Shown here: positions 1 to 7,794 of the stretch, piece after piece
How positions within the stretch are numbered: position 1 is the first letter of the stretch
Layout: every line of letters begins with the position of its first letter
Assembly (NCBI GenBank): GCA_944322285.1
Contig: CALUOR010000097.1
Coordinates: 20,371-84,370, forward strand
From: an uncultured Bacteroides sp.
GTDB lineage: Bacteria; Bacteroidota; Bacteroidia; Bacteroidales; Bacteroidaceae
Length of the DNA stretch: 64,000 nucleotides
Direction of reading: 5' to 3'
Notes under the pieces: model-generated
The model's database searches: none
The model's input: the letters and a program-made list of their open reading frames with translations, nothing else
What the model was told of the DNA's origin: nothing
Program-made: the position numbers and the translations under genes

Positions 1-28
1 GCCCACCAAATGATAAAGAATAGATAAA

Positions 29-466
29 ATGGGAAAGAGTACATTGTTGCAAGATTTTAAGGCGTTTGCCTTGAAGGGAAATGTGATGGACATGGCCGTC
101 GGTGTAATCATTGGCGGAGCGTTTGGCAAGATTGTGTCATCCTTGGTGGCAGATGTCATTATGCCGCCTATCGGTCTGTTGATAGGTGGAGTGAACTTTA
201 CGGATCTGAAGTGGGTGATGAAACCGGCCGTGGTAGAGGACGGTAAGGAAGTCGTAGCTGCCGTGACGCTGAATTATGGCAACTTTCTGCAAGTGACTTT
301 CGATTTTCTCATCATTGCCTTCTCCATCTTTATGTTTGTCAAGCTCATTACACGGCTTACCACTCGCAAGAAAGAAGAGAAGCCTGCAACGCCTCCCGCG
401 CCTCCCACACCCAGTCGCGAGGAAGTGCTACTGACCGAGATTCGTGATTTGCTCAAAAATAAGTAG
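29..466 (+). CDS. mscL: Large-conductance mechanosensitive channel MscL
   Basis: This inner-membrane channel opens under membrane tension and releases solutes during hypo-osmotic shock. The 145-residue protein has the normal MscL length. An N-terminal amphipathic stretch (about residues 1-15) leads into the glycine-rich pore helix, with [13 protein letters not shown] near residues 25-37. A periplasmic loop and a second membrane helix (about 85-108, [17 protein letters not shown]) follow. The end is cytoplasmic: a lysine/proline-rich linker and a short terminal helix ([15 protein letters not shown]). The ATG at 29 opens the family-typical [13 protein letters not shown] start. The gene sits just upstream of guaA on the same strand, but guaA appears to have its own promoter. 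The family call is secure. Confidence 0.96.
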   Translation: MGKSTLLQDFKAFALKGNVMDMAVGVIIGGAFGKIVSSLVADVIMPPIGLLIGGVNFTDLKWVMKPAVVEDGKEVVAAVTLNYGNFLQVTFDFLIIAFSIFMFVKLITRLTTRKKEEKPATPPAPPTPSREEVLLTEIRDLLKNK

Positions 467-532
467 AAGGATTTTTGTGCTTTTGGCTTCAGAAGTTTTG
501 AGTGAAAGCACGGTATTCTCCTAACTTTTTCT

Positions 533-540
533 TACTTTTG
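533..540 (+). promoter_or_regulatory. -7 box of the guaA promoter
   Basis: TACTTTTG fits the Bacteroides TAnnTTTG -7 consensus. Transcription would start near 547, so the in-frame ATG at 502 cannot be the guaA start and the ATG at 580 is favoured. I saw no good -33 TTTG at the usual distance. Confidence 0.6.
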
Positions 541-579
541 TATTTCAATAGAATAATATCCATTTCGAAAGTTAGTTAT

Positions 580-2133
580 ATGCAAGAAAAGATTATCATT
601 CTCGACTTCGGTTCGCAGACCACGCAGCTCATCGGGCGGCGCATTCGCGAACTGAATGTCTATTGTGAAATTGTTCCCTACAACAAATTTCCGAAAGACG
701 ATGATAGCGTGAAAGGGGTCATCCTGTCCGGTAGCCCCTTCTCGGTGTACGACGCGAGCGCTTTTAAGGTAGACTTGAGCGGCATCCGCGGCAAGTATCC
801 CATCCTGGGCATTTGTTACGGGGCGCAATTCATCGCTTACAGCAATGGAGGTACGGTAGAGCCTGCCGGCACGCGTGAGTATGGACGCGCCCATCTGGAG
901 ACGTTTGACCGGGAGAATCCTTTGTTCAAGGACGTGCGCGAACATACGCAGGTATGGATGAGCCACGGAGACACCATTACGTCCATCCCCGCCAACTTCA
1001 AAGTCATCGCCTCTACCGACAAGGTGAAGATTGCCGCTTATCAGGTAGAAGGCGAACAGGTGTGGGGCGTGCAGTTCCATCCCGAAGTTTTCCATAGTGA
1101 AGACGGCACACAGATGCTTCGCAACTTTGTGGTTGACGTTTGCGGATGCAGCCAAAGCTGGAGCGCGGCTTCGTTTGTAGATACTACGGTGGCTGAGTTG
1201 AAAGAGCAAGTAGGCAACGACCGTGTCATCTTGGGATTAAGCGGAGGCGTGGATTCGTCCGTAGCCGCCGTGTTGCTGAATCGTGCCATAGGTAAAAATC
1301 TGACGTGCATCTTTGTAGACCACGGTTTGCTCCGCAAGGACGAGTTTAAGAACGTTCTGCACGATTATGAATGTTTGGGGCTGAACGTGATAGGCGTAGA
1401 TGCCAGCGAGAAGTTCTTCAAAGACTTGGAAGGCGTGACCGATCCGGAGAAGAAACGCAAGATTATCGGCCGCGATTTTGTGGAAGTGTTCAACGCCGAG
1501 GCGCGCAAGATTACGGACGCCAAATGGTTGGCGCAAGGCACTATCTATCCCGACCGCATTGAGAGCCTGAATATCACGGGAAAGACCATCAAAAGCCATC
1601 ATAATGTAGGTGGCCTTCCCGAAGAGATGCATCTGCAACTTTGCGAGCCGTTGAAGTGGTTGTTCAAGGACGAAGTGCGTCGTGTAGGCCGCCAGTTAGG
1701 TATTCCTGAACACCTGATAGGCCGCCATCCTTTCCCGGGACCGGGATTGGCCGTACGCATCTTGGGAGATATTACTCCGGAGAAGGTGCATATTTTGCAG
1801 GAAGCCGATGACATCTTTATCCGCGGCCTGCGCGAATGGAAGACCCAAGATGACTTTGGTAAGGAGACCAGCCTTTACGACCAAGTATGGCAGGCGGGAG
1901 TCATCCTGCTTCCCGTGCAATCCGTAGGTGTCATGGGTGATGAGCGCACCTACGAACGTGCCGTTGCCTTGCGTGCCGTGACCAGCACCGATGCCATGAC
2001 CGCCGACTGGGCGCACCTGCCTTACGACTTCTTGGCACAAGTCTCGAACGACATTATTAATAAGGTGAAAGGAGTGAACCGCGTCACGTACGACATCTCC
2101 TCCAAACCGCCTTCGACCATCGAATGGGAGTGA
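580..2133 (+). CDS. guaA: GMP synthase (glutamine-hydrolysing)
   Basis: GuaA converts XMP to GMP using glutamine and ATP, the last step of guanine nucleotide synthesis in the cytoplasm. The N-terminal class I glutamine amidotransferase domain (about residues 1-195) starts with [20 protein letters not shown]. Its nucleophile is Cys79 in ILGICYGAQ, and the catalytic His/Glu pair is in VQFHPEV. The ATP-pyrophosphatase domain has the P-loop [10 protein letters not shown], and the C-terminal dimerisation domain ends in the family-typical [10 protein letters not shown]. The reading frame is open from 502, but the family start [10 protein letters not shown] is at 580, downstream of the predicted promoter. 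Length is 517 aa, normal for bacterial GuaA. Confidence 0.97.
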   Translation: MQEKIIILDFGSQTTQLIGRRIRELNVYCEIVPYNKFPKDDDSVKGVILSGSPFSVYDASAFKVDLSGIRGKYPILGICYGAQFIAYSNGGTVEPAGTREYGRAHLETFDRENPLFKDVREHTQVWMSHGDTITSIPANFKVIASTDKVKIAAYQVEGEQVWGVQFHPEVFHSEDGTQMLRNFVVDVCGCSQSWSAASFVDTTVAELKEQVGNDRVILGLSGGVDSSVAAVLLNRAIGKNLTCIFVDHGLLRKDEFKNVLHDYECLGLNVIGVDASEKFFKDLEGVTDPEKKRKIIGRDFVEVFNAEARKITDAKWLAQGTIYPDRIESLNITGKTIKSHHNVGGLPEEMHLQLCEPLKWLFKDEVRRVGRQLGIPEHLIGRHPFPGPGLAVRILGDITPEKVHILQEADDIFIRGLREWKTQDDFGKETSLYDQVWQAGVILLPVQSVGVMGDERTYERAVALRAVTSTDAMTADWAHLPYDFLAQVSNDIINKVKGVNRVTYDISSKPPSTIEWE

Positions 2134-2160
2134 CGCCCAGTTTTTTAGATACATTATCAA

Positions 2161-2203
2161 TAAAGGTGTGCCATAATTGACGAATGGCACACCTTTATTT
2201 TTT
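2161..2203 (+). terminator. Intrinsic terminator of guaA
   Basis: A 13-bp perfect hairpin (TAAAGGTGTGCCA at 2161-2173 with TGGCACACCTTTA at 2185-2197) is followed by a T-run to 2203, 28 bp after the guaA stop codon. Confidence 0.9.
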
Positions 2204-2236
2204 GTAAAGACATTTTTGAATCCAAAGAACCTCTGC

Positions 2237-2369
2237 GTAATCGCCTCTCAATCAGCGCACTATTTCCTCCCAAATACTTAAGTGTTTGTCTTCAATCAGC
2301 GCAGTGTTTAGGGGGTAAACACTGCGCTGATTAAACGGAAATAGCGCAGTGTTTTTATGGAGTATAATG
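2237..2369. repeat. Degenerate tandem repeat, 22-23 bp period (site 1)
   Basis: About six related units begin near 2237, 2259, 2281, 2303, 2326 and 2348. The word AGTGTTT recurs at 2281, 2303 and 2348, and AATCAGCGCA at 2250 and 2294. One unit is in the opposite orientation, which creates a perfect 17-bp inverted repeat (2294-2310 with 2316-2332) around a GGGGG loop. The array starts just after the guaA terminator and codes for nothing visible. Three other sites in the window show the same period with a different unit. Confidence 0.75.
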
Positions 2370-2647
2370 TGCTGTAAATCAGCAAGATATATAAATAATT
2401 ACATCGTTTTGATATTTCAAGGACTTGAATCTATGTATTTATTAACAATACAAGCATTGAATTTAAAATAGATGTTAAGGCTATGTGTCAAATAATATTC
2501 CTAGAACAGGTGAAGGAAAATCAGTTCCGATGATAGTTAAATGAAGAAGAATGGATGAGGAACGAAGAATGAATCCCTGTAATCTGTATATCACCTGAAT
2601 ATCTACTTTACACAATTTGTTATGTAAGAAAAAAGAATGCACATTGT
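2370..2647. other. AT-rich intergenic stretch, no gene seen
   Basis: I see no credible reading frame here. It contains a patch rich in GAAGAATG-type words (about 2540-2575), similar to AT-rich words flanking the repeat element at 55034-55277 and upstream of rsmA. Confidence 0.5.
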
Positions 2648-2677
2648 TTTGTATTTGTTGAATTCTTCATACCTTTG
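2648..2677 (+). promoter_or_regulatory. Bacteroides-type promoter of the structured RNA
   Basis: A -33 TTTG (2648-2651), an 18-bp spacer and a consensus -7 TACCTTTG (2670-2677) make one of the best matches to the Bacteroides primary promoter in the window. The start would be near 2684. The next start codon with a good reading frame is 404 bp further on, so the transcript begins with a long untranslated segment. Confidence 0.75.
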
Positions 2678-2683
2678 TGGCGT

Positions 2684-3015
2684 TTCTCGTGCTGAAGTCC
2701 GGTTCGGGAATGGGCATAGGGAAACTATATAATGTATATATGATATAGAGAAAGACGTTTACTTGACAGCTTTGTCTTTTGCTATTCGAAACTTTACAAC
2801 TTTTGACTCGGTCGGAAGCGAAGCAATGGTAGATGTTTACGGGATGTGTTTATATATTCCTAAGCTTGGTTATTGTTATGTACTATGCAGTAATCCTGCC
2901 GAGGAGTAATTATACATATCGGTGTGGGCTTCTGCGTTGCTTGTCCAGATTGGGTGCACAATGCGAAGGCCTCGAATAGCGGGACGGGTGACAGGTACAG
3001 ATTCCGCGCTTTTTC
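2684..3015 (+). ncRNA. Candidate structured RNA or long leader (copy 1)
   Basis: This segment lies between a strong promoter and a T-run and has no convincing reading frame. A motif at 2689-2713 (GTGCTGA, then a CCG/CGG mini-hairpin, then GGGAA) comes first. Later a 14-position helix joins GGGCTTCTGCGTTG (2926-2939) to CAATGCGAAGGCCT (2959-2972). The segment closes with a hairpin (AGCGGGA near 2978 with TTCCGCGCT near 3003) running into TTTTT at about 3010-3014, a plausible terminator. Three ordered blocks are shared with 32578-32839. It could be a free RNA of about 330 nt or an attenuating leader for the XRE gene at 3088. I could not assign it to a known RNA family. Confidence 0.5.
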
Positions 3016-3087
3016 TTTATAGAATTTTTTCAATCACGTTATTTTGTTGCCCGCAGGGAATCCGGGTGACGCAGAGAGAGACAAGGC

Positions 3088-3309
3088 ATGGTTCACGCGG
3101 GCAAACTTATAGAAACCATTCTTCACGAACAAGGACGCAGCGTCACTTGGTTTGCCAACCAGTTGTGCTGCACTCGTCCTAATGTCTATAAGATTTTCCA
3201 GAAAGAAAATATCGACCTCCATTTGTTATGGCGTATTTCGTGCATTCTTCAACACGATTTTTTCCGGGATTTGTCCGATGCCATTCAGAAACCTGAAGGA
3301 AGGCTCTGA
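3088..3309 (+). CDS. Small XRE-like helix-turn-helix protein
   Basis: This 73-residue protein looks like a bare Cro/CI-type DNA-binding domain. The probable helix-turn-helix is SVTWFANQLCCTRPNVYKIF (about residues 18-37), followed by a hydrophobic helix with LLWRISCIL. No effector or oligomerisation domain is present. It probably acts as a cytoplasmic transcription regulator. It starts about 75 bp after the terminator-like end of the structured RNA and may be controlled by read-through of it. The next gene (3476) has its own promoter, so a shared operon is not certain. A second longer ATG frame across the same bases (2922-3182) is overlap and was ignored. Targets are unknown. Confidence 0.7.
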   Translation: MVHAGKLIETILHEQGRSVTWFANQLCCTRPNVYKIFQKENIDLHLLWRISCILQHDFFRDLSDAIQKPEGRL

Positions 3310-3399
3310 TTCTATTTTACATACACTGTTTCCAAAAAGGCGACATTTTTGTTTACTTATAGGAACTATGCTATCTTGCATTCTTATCTTTTCTTTACA

Positions 3400-3407
3400 T
3401 ACTTTTG
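3400..3407 (+). promoter_or_regulatory. -7 box upstream of the secreted-protein cluster
   Basis: TACTTTTG matches TAnnTTTG and lies 69 bp upstream of the start at 3476. A TTG at 3376-3378 may be a weak -33 element (21-bp spacer). Confidence 0.5.
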
Positions 3408-3475
3408 TAAATGCATTTACGGTATATTTAAATGGTGGAATGTGCAAAGTGTAATAATATATAAAACTATATAGT

Positions 3476-3955
3476 ATGAAAAAATTGTTTTTTATGGTGC
3501 TGTTTGCCTGTATAGGCATTTTGGGCGTGCAGGCACAAAAGACTACAGTAGAGTACAAGGATACGCAAGCGCGACTGCTGGATGTGGTTTCGAATGCGTA
3601 TGTGAAGCCGTTGACCGTTGAACTGAAGGTTGATACTTCAAAAGGCCGTATCAGAGACGAGTGGCCTATTTCTAAGAAAGTGGCGGAAGTTGATATGGGT
3701 GGTGACATTGCTAACATACGGAGTTGGGGAGTCTATATGTCTTCCAAGTTTCATAATGCAGATGTAATAGTTGCGGCTACATTTAATTTTGAGACAGATC
3801 CTGATAATCCGGATGCTTATAAGTTGACGGTTGTCGGATATCCGGCATCGTTCGTAAATTGGAAAACTGCCACGGAAGCGGATTATGAATGGATACGTAT
3901 GGAAAAAGTGGTTACTACCAATGAACGGGAAAAAATATCAGCCATTGTTAAATAA
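3476..3955 (+). CDS. Secreted protein of unknown function
   Basis: The 159-residue product has a clear cleavable signal peptide (KKLFFMVLFACIGILGVQAQ, cut after about residue 20) and no lipobox cysteine, so it is probably periplasmic. The mature part is polar with alternating beta-strand-like segments and has no motif I recognise. It is the first of several small exported proteins on this strand (3974, 4428, 5157, 5945) and has its own -7 box. Length, codon use and signal peptide support a real gene. No function is proposed. Confidence 0.75.
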   Translation: MKKLFFMVLFACIGILGVQAQKTTVEYKDTQARLLDVVSNAYVKPLTVELKVDTSKGRIRDEWPISKKVAEVDMGGDIANIRSWGVYMSSKFHNADVIVAATFNFETDPDNPDAYKLTVVGYPASFVNWKTATEADYEWIRMEKVVTTNEREKISAIVK

Positions 3956-3973
3956 TAGATACTTTTTAATTAA

Positions 3974-4390
3974 ATGAGTACAATCTATCGGGTTTTATTG
4001 GGAAGTTTTATAGCTGTCATTTTGACGAGTTTCATTTCTTGTTCAGATGAGGAAAATGGTGGCGGTTCTGGCACCGGAATTGTAAGTACGTGGGGGTATG
4101 TTCAAAATGATGAATATATGGAAACGCTTCAGTTTAGGGCAGATGGAACATATACATTGACTCAAAAAGAGTATTATGGCAGCAAAGGTGATTGGGATAC
4201 GGAAATAGAAGAGGGAACTTATGAATTTGATGAAGAAACTATGACGTTGACAATTCATTATTTTGAAGATTATCCGGAAGGGAAACCCGTTACTCGGACT
4301 TTAACAGTTTTGCAATTGACGAAAGATGTATTGGAGATAGATGAATGGTGGGAAGGTTATAACAGAAGTTTTGTTTTTCATCGAGTTTAA
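3974..4390 (+). CDS. Lipocalin-like lipoprotein
   Basis: A 138-residue probable lipoprotein. A hydrophobic leader ends in the lipobox-like SFISCSDEE, so Cys23 would carry the lipid, followed by an acidic/glycine tract (DEENGGGSGTG). The mature part has the pattern of small Bacteroidetes lipocalin-like domains: a start with VSTWGY, a central LQFRADGTYTL and a final F-x-F strand. Such domains form small beta-barrels that may bind ligands at the cell envelope; the ligand is unknown. It starts 18 bp after the gene at 3476. It resembles the lipoprotein at 5945 in size, layout and the F-x-x-DGT signature, so the two may be old duplicates. Confidence 0.7.
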   Translation: MSTIYRVLLGSFIAVILTSFISCSDEENGGGSGTGIVSTWGYVQNDEYMETLQFRADGTYTLTQKEYYGSKGDWDTEIEEGTYEFDEETMTLTIHYFEDYPEGKPVTRTLTVLQLTKDVLEIDEWWEGYNRSFVFHRV

Positions 4391-4427
4391 TAAAATTCAG
4401 TCATTATAAATTTAAAAATAGTAAGTA

Positions 4428-5066
4428 ATGAAAAAGTTTTTATCAATCGTAGCTGCGCTTCTGCTTTGTGCGGGCGTACAAGCTCAAATCGTTTCTTCTA
4501 CCAGTAGAAGTATTAAAACGCAACGCGAAAGGCCTTCGGAAACGGTATGGTTGGCACGTGTCGGTATGAACATCATGAACCTTTCGGGTGGAAGCGCCGA
4601 AGGCTTGAGCTCAAAGATGGGGTATAATGTTAATTTTGAGTTCAACAAACCGATGGGCGAATGGGGTGCTTATTGGGGCATGAATTTCGGCTTGGGTTCC
4701 CGTGGTTATAAAGTGGATGACGTGAAGGCTATTGCTCATAACTTCCAATACTCTCCGTTTACATTTGGATGGAAAATCCGCGTGACGGATAACATCCGGA
4801 TAGATCCACATATTGGTGTCTATGCCAGCATTGACTATGCCGGAAAAATAAAGGAAGGAGGTGAGAGCATTAGTTGGGGTGATATGGCAGATTATGACGG
4901 AGTGGATTATCGTCGTTACGATGTCGGTATGAATTCCGGTGTTGGTGTTTGGTATGACCGCTTCAACTTGGATTTGTGCTACCAATGTGGCTTCGTAGAT
5001 GTCTATTCCGATTATGATGGTATCAAGACCAGCAACTTTATGATTCGTCTGGGTATCGCATTCTGA
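4428..5066 (+). CDS. Outer-membrane beta-barrel protein (small porin-like)
   Basis: The 212-residue protein has a signal peptide (KKFLSIVAALLLCAGVQAQ) and then strands alternating aromatic/hydrophobic and polar residues. Repeated G-x-x-x-G-F turns and the final strand FMIRLGIAF with a terminal Phe are typical of outer-membrane barrels folded by BamA. The size suggests 8-10 strands. It follows two small exported proteins and precedes a strong terminator (5096-5141), so it probably ends their transcription unit. The family is inferred from topology only; no substrate can be given. Confidence 0.72.
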   Translation: MKKFLSIVAALLLCAGVQAQIVSSTSRSIKTQRERPSETVWLARVGMNIMNLSGGSAEGLSSKMGYNVNFEFNKPMGEWGAYWGMNFGLGSRGYKVDDVKAIAHNFQYSPFTFGWKIRVTDNIRIDPHIGVYASIDYAGKIKEGGESISWGDMADYDGVDYRRYDVGMNSGVGVWYDRFNLDLCYQCGFVDVYSDYDGIKTSNFMIRLGIAF

Positions 5067-5095
5067 TAAATAAAGAAAAACATCTTCATAATTCG

Positions 5096-5141
5096 CAACG
5101 TTTACTTCTTGCCGATGCGTGAGGGTAAACGTTGTTTTTTT
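5096..5141 (+). terminator. Intrinsic terminator after the barrel gene
   Basis: A 10-bp perfect hairpin (CAACGTTTAC 5096-5105, GTAAACGTTG 5125-5134) is followed by seven Ts. It also shows that the in-frame ATG at 5109 cannot be the start of the next gene. Confidence 0.9.
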
Positions 5142-5156
5142 AATGTTGAAAAACGT

Positions 5157-5879
5157 ATGAGAAGACAACTAATCTTTGTTTGGACAATACTGATGCTGGT
5201 CTTCGCTTTCCCTTTATCTGCACAGACTTTTGTGGAGATAGGACAGAAATATCCGGTCACGACAGACGGTGATAAATGTGCGGTGAATGGCTTCACACCT
5301 TTCAATGGGATGTCGGATGAGAAGATATTTGCGAATGCTATGCTTTGGGCGATAGAGAATCTTTGTCCCCAGTTGCGTGACGGCATGACGGAAGTGGATA
5401 TTCCGAGTAAAAGTTTCAGTTGCGACTTTACGATGGGGTCGTTGCCCGATTCGGAAGAAGAGAATCTGTTTTATGTGAAAGCTACGTTCCGGGTGGCCGA
5501 TGGCAAACTTCTGTATTATATTTCGGATGTATTGATTGAATCATCGGTTTTTGTAATGAAGAAGGTTACGCCTTTGGAGAAACTGAATCCGGAAAAGAAG
5601 GCGGCGCACAAGCGTACCATGGACGACTTTATTGCCAGTGAGTCGCAGTTGCTCAACAAGATGTTCGATTTTATCACGACTCATCAACCGGCACCCATTA
5701 CTCATTGGAACGACATTGCCATCCGTCGCGCCGTGAAAGGTATGAATGAGGACGAGTGCCTGATGGCGTTTGGCAAGCCTCAGACCATCCGCGAAAACAA
5801 TGGAGAGGTGCAATGGATGTATAGTAGTTCCTTTTTTCTGTTTTTTCAGAATGGAGTGGTGAAGACGGTGCTTCGATGA
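5157..5879 (+). CDS. Secreted protein with BamE/SmpA-like C-terminus
   Basis: From the ATG at 5157 the product has 240 residues and a signal peptide (LIFVWTILMLVFAFPLSAQ). The frame is open from 5109, but that region is the terminator hairpin of the previous gene. The middle part is a mixed alpha/beta region without known motifs. The last 50 residues (IRRAVKGMNEDECLMAFGKP, then a strand ending FFQNGVVKTVLR) have the helix-strand pattern of the small SmpA/BamE domain, where G-M-(S/N)-x-(D/E)-E precedes G-x-P. This is a weak family hint, not proof. It probably acts in the periplasm. Confidence 0.65.
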   Translation: MRRQLIFVWTILMLVFAFPLSAQTFVEIGQKYPVTTDGDKCAVNGFTPFNGMSDEKIFANAMLWAIENLCPQLRDGMTEVDIPSKSFSCDFTMGSLPDSEEENLFYVKATFRVADGKLLYYISDVLIESSVFVMKKVTPLEKLNPEKKAAHKRTMDDFIASESQLLNKMFDFITTHQPAPITHWNDIAIRRAVKGMNEDECLMAFGKPQTIRENNGEVQWMYSSSFFLFFQNGVVKTVLR

Positions 5880-5944
5880 GGCGTTTATTTGTAAAGAGAG
5901 GCTAAAAACATAAGATTCTATTAACTTTAAAATAACAAAACAAC

Positions 5945-6361
5945 ATGAGAACTTTTAGATTTTGGGCAGGTAGCCTAATGATGGTTATCTGCATGAGTAT
6001 GCTGTCGGCATGTAGTGACGATGATGATGTGTCTACAGGCGCTTTGGTAGGATTGTGGCAGTCAACTCATTGGTCTGGATATGATGCCTATGATGATTAT
6101 TATGAAGATTGGGATGAACCTATTGATGAAGAAGATAGTTCCTTTATCAAATTTAATTCAGATGGAACACTTTCCACATGGGAATATGGTGATGAAGAAA
6201 ATGCTGTTTCTGCTTATTACGAATTAGATGGCGACCGTCTTATTGTATCAAGTGCTTGGGAAGACGTTTATATTGTAAAAACTTTGAATGGAAACACCTT
6301 GCAGCTAGAGTATAGAGAAGGGGATAATTTTTACGAATTGCTTACATTCAAGAGGCGTTGA
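5945..6361 (+). CDS. Lipocalin-like lipoprotein
   Basis: A 138-residue lipoprotein with lipobox LSAC (Cys23) followed by a run of aspartates (SDDDDV), the typical acidic signal for surface export in Bacteroidetes. The body has LVGLWQSTHW near its start, then FIKFNSDGTLSTWEY and a C-terminal ELLTFKRR strand, as in lipocalin-like domains. An Asp/Tyr/Glu-rich loop (YDAYDDYYEDWDEP) is unusual and could bind cations, but this is a guess. It is the same length as the lipoprotein at 3974. A terminator follows at 6391. Confidence 0.72.
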   Translation: MRTFRFWAGSLMMVICMSMLSACSDDDDVSTGALVGLWQSTHWSGYDAYDDYYEDWDEPIDEEDSSFIKFNSDGTLSTWEYGDEENAVSAYYELDGDRLIVSSAWEDVYIVKTLNGNTLQLEYREGDNFYELLTFKRR

Positions 6362-6390
6362 AGCTTCTTAGATGGATTTCTTGTTGAAAA

Positions 6391-6446
6391 GACACAGGGT
6401 GCTTTCTTTCGCTGATTGAGCAAGTAGAGAACTCTGTGCCTTTTTA
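6391..6446 (+). terminator. Intrinsic terminator after the 5945 lipoprotein
   Basis: GACACAGGGT (6391-6400) pairs with ACTCTGTGCC (6431-6440) with one mismatch and one G-U pair, then TTTTT. The loop of 30 nt is long. Confidence 0.6.
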
Positions 6447-6570
6447 TGTACATATTCATCATGTGCACAAAAATAGCGAATTCTATCCAGTATAACGATG
6501 AAAATGGATAAAAAATGAATCCAGTTGAGAATGTGGGGTAGATAAGCATTGGGTTAATCGGATTAATCCT

Positions 6571-6578
6571 TATTTTTG
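6571..6578 (+). promoter_or_regulatory. -7 box of the GH43 gene
   Basis: TATTTTTG fits TAnnTTTG and lies 28 bp upstream of the start codon, after the preceding terminator, so the GH43 gene is probably a separate transcription unit. Confidence 0.55.
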
Positions 6579-6606
6579 CTGGCAGATTATAACAATTAAA
6601 CATAGA

Positions 6607-7641
6607 ATGGATATGAAATATCTTTTTTTGACGGTAGTTTCCTGCTTGATGCTGGCGGGATGTGTGCAGACCAACAAAGTGCAGTATACGGATTTTCAGC
6701 CGGGACAAGTGTGGAACGATACGGACGGCAATCCGATTAATGCACATGGAGGAGGTCTGCTTTATCATGAAGGAACGTATTATTGGTATGGCGAGTATAA
6801 AAAAGGGGAAACGGTATTGCCGGAATGGGCTACGTGGGAATGTTACCGGACGGATGTAACCGGCATCAGTTGCTACTCCTCCAAAGATTTGATGAACTGG
6901 AAGTTCGAAGGCATTGTATTGCCTGCGGTAAAAGATGATCCCAATCACGATTTGCATCCTTCTAAAGTATTAGAGCGTCCTAAGGTTATTTATAATCAGA
7001 AGACAGGGAAGTTTGTTATGTGGGCGCATGTGGAAAGTGCCGATTATAGCAAGGCATGCGCCGGAGTTGCGGTGGCCGATTCGCCTACAGGGCCGTTTGA
7101 TTATTTGGGAAGTTTCCGACCGAATAATGCCATGAGTCGTGACCAGACAGTATTTGTAGACGATGACGGACGGGCTTATCAGTTCTATTCATCAGAGGAA
7201 AACGCCACTTTGTACATCAGCCTGCTGACTGATGATTATTTGAAACCTTCCGGCCGATATACCCGTAACTTTATCAATTTGTCGCGCGAAGCTCCGGCGG
7301 TCTTCAAGCATGATGGCAAATATTATTTAATTTCTTCCGGTTGTACGGGCTGGGATCCGAATGTGGCTGAAATAGCTGTGGCAGATTCCATTTTAGGCGA
7401 GTGGAAAACGATAGGTAATCCTTGTACGGGACCAGATGCCGACAAAACATTTTATGCGCAAAGTACGTATGTGCAGCCTGTGATGGGAAAGAAAGATGCT
7501 TATATTGCCATGTTCGACCGATGGAATAAGACAGACTTGGAAAATTCTCGCTATGTGTGGTTGCCTGTTGTTATTCGTGATGGAAATATTACAATTCCCT
7601 GGCAGGAAAAATGGAATTTGGATATTTTTGACCATCAATAA
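6607..7641 (+). CDS. Glycoside hydrolase family 43-type lipoprotein
   Basis: A 344-residue predicted lipoprotein (lipobox LAGC, Cys19 counting from 6607; an alternative start is the ATG at 6613) with a five-bladed beta-propeller of the GH43 type. Conserved-looking elements are AHGGGLLYHEGTYYWYGEYK near residue 47, LERPKVIYNQKTGKFVMWAH near 122, the acid SRDQTVFVDDDGRAYQFY near 175, and REAPAVFKHDGKYYLISSG near 230. GH43 enzymes are usually exo-acting on arabinose, xylose or galactose chains; the layout recalls the GH43 group that includes galactan-acting enzymes. Substrate and catalytic residues cannot be fixed by eye. No SusC/D or other glycosidase is adjacent. Confidence 0.82.
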   Translation: MDMKYLFLTVVSCLMLAGCVQTNKVQYTDFQPGQVWNDTDGNPINAHGGGLLYHEGTYYWYGEYKKGETVLPEWATWECYRTDVTGISCYSSKDLMNWKFEGIVLPAVKDDPNHDLHPSKVLERPKVIYNQKTGKFVMWAHVESADYSKACAGVAVADSPTGPFDYLGSFRPNNAMSRDQTVFVDDDGRAYQFYSSEENATLYISLLTDDYLKPSGRYTRNFINLSREAPAVFKHDGKYYLISSGCTGWDPNVAEIAVADSILGEWKTIGNPCTGPDADKTFYAQSTYVQPVMGKKDAYIAMFDRWNKTDLENSRYVWLPVVIRDGNITIPWQEKWNLDIFDHQ

Positions 7642-7651
7642 TACGATAAAT

Positions 7652-7688
7652 AAGGCGTGTCTTTATGTTTTGGGGACACGCCTTGTTT
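7652..7688. terminator. Terminator between convergent genes
   Basis: AAGGCGTGTC (7652-7661) pairs perfectly with GACACGCCTT (7675-7684), followed by GTTTTT. It ends the GH43 gene and may also serve the minus-strand Crp/Fnr gene. Confidence 0.85.
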
Positions 7689-7794
7689 TTCTTATGATTC
7701 CCTCCGAAAATTCTTAGATAACTCACTCTCAGTCTCATCTGTCTTGAACATGTTTCCACATTGGAGAGAAACTGATGCCTTTCGTGGTGGCGGT

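Noticed and set aside
502-579. N-terminal extension of GuaA from the ATG at 502
   Set aside because: A -7 box at 533-540 puts the transcript start after it, and the family begins at [10 protein letters not shown].
2294-2332. Intrinsic terminator at the 17-bp hairpin of site 1
   Set aside because: It has no T-run on either side, and guaA already ends at the terminator 2161-2203.
2237-2369. CRISPR array at any of the four periodic sites
   Set aside because: The units are 22-23 bp with no separate repeat and spacer parts, and the repeats are degenerate. No cas gene is in the window.
2755-2860. SRP (4.5S) RNA inside the first structured transcript
   Set aside because: GGTCGGAAGCGAAGCAATGG (2810-2829) and a later CGGGATGT look partly like SRP RNA, but the universal GTCCGGAAGGAAGCAG apical loop is not matched, and two copies of the wider RNA argue against a housekeeping RNA.
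2684-3015. tmRNA or RNase P RNA
   Set aside because: The length fits, but there is no tag frame or tRNA-like 3' end, and the conserved RNase P P4 segments are missing.
5109-5156. Upstream start of the BamE-like gene at 5109
   Set aside because: It lies within the terminator hairpin 5096-5141; the signal peptide starts at 5157.
6331-6957. A 208-codon minus-strand frame over the GH43 start
   Set aside because: It is antisense to two well-supported genes and has no signal, motif or ribosome-binding site.
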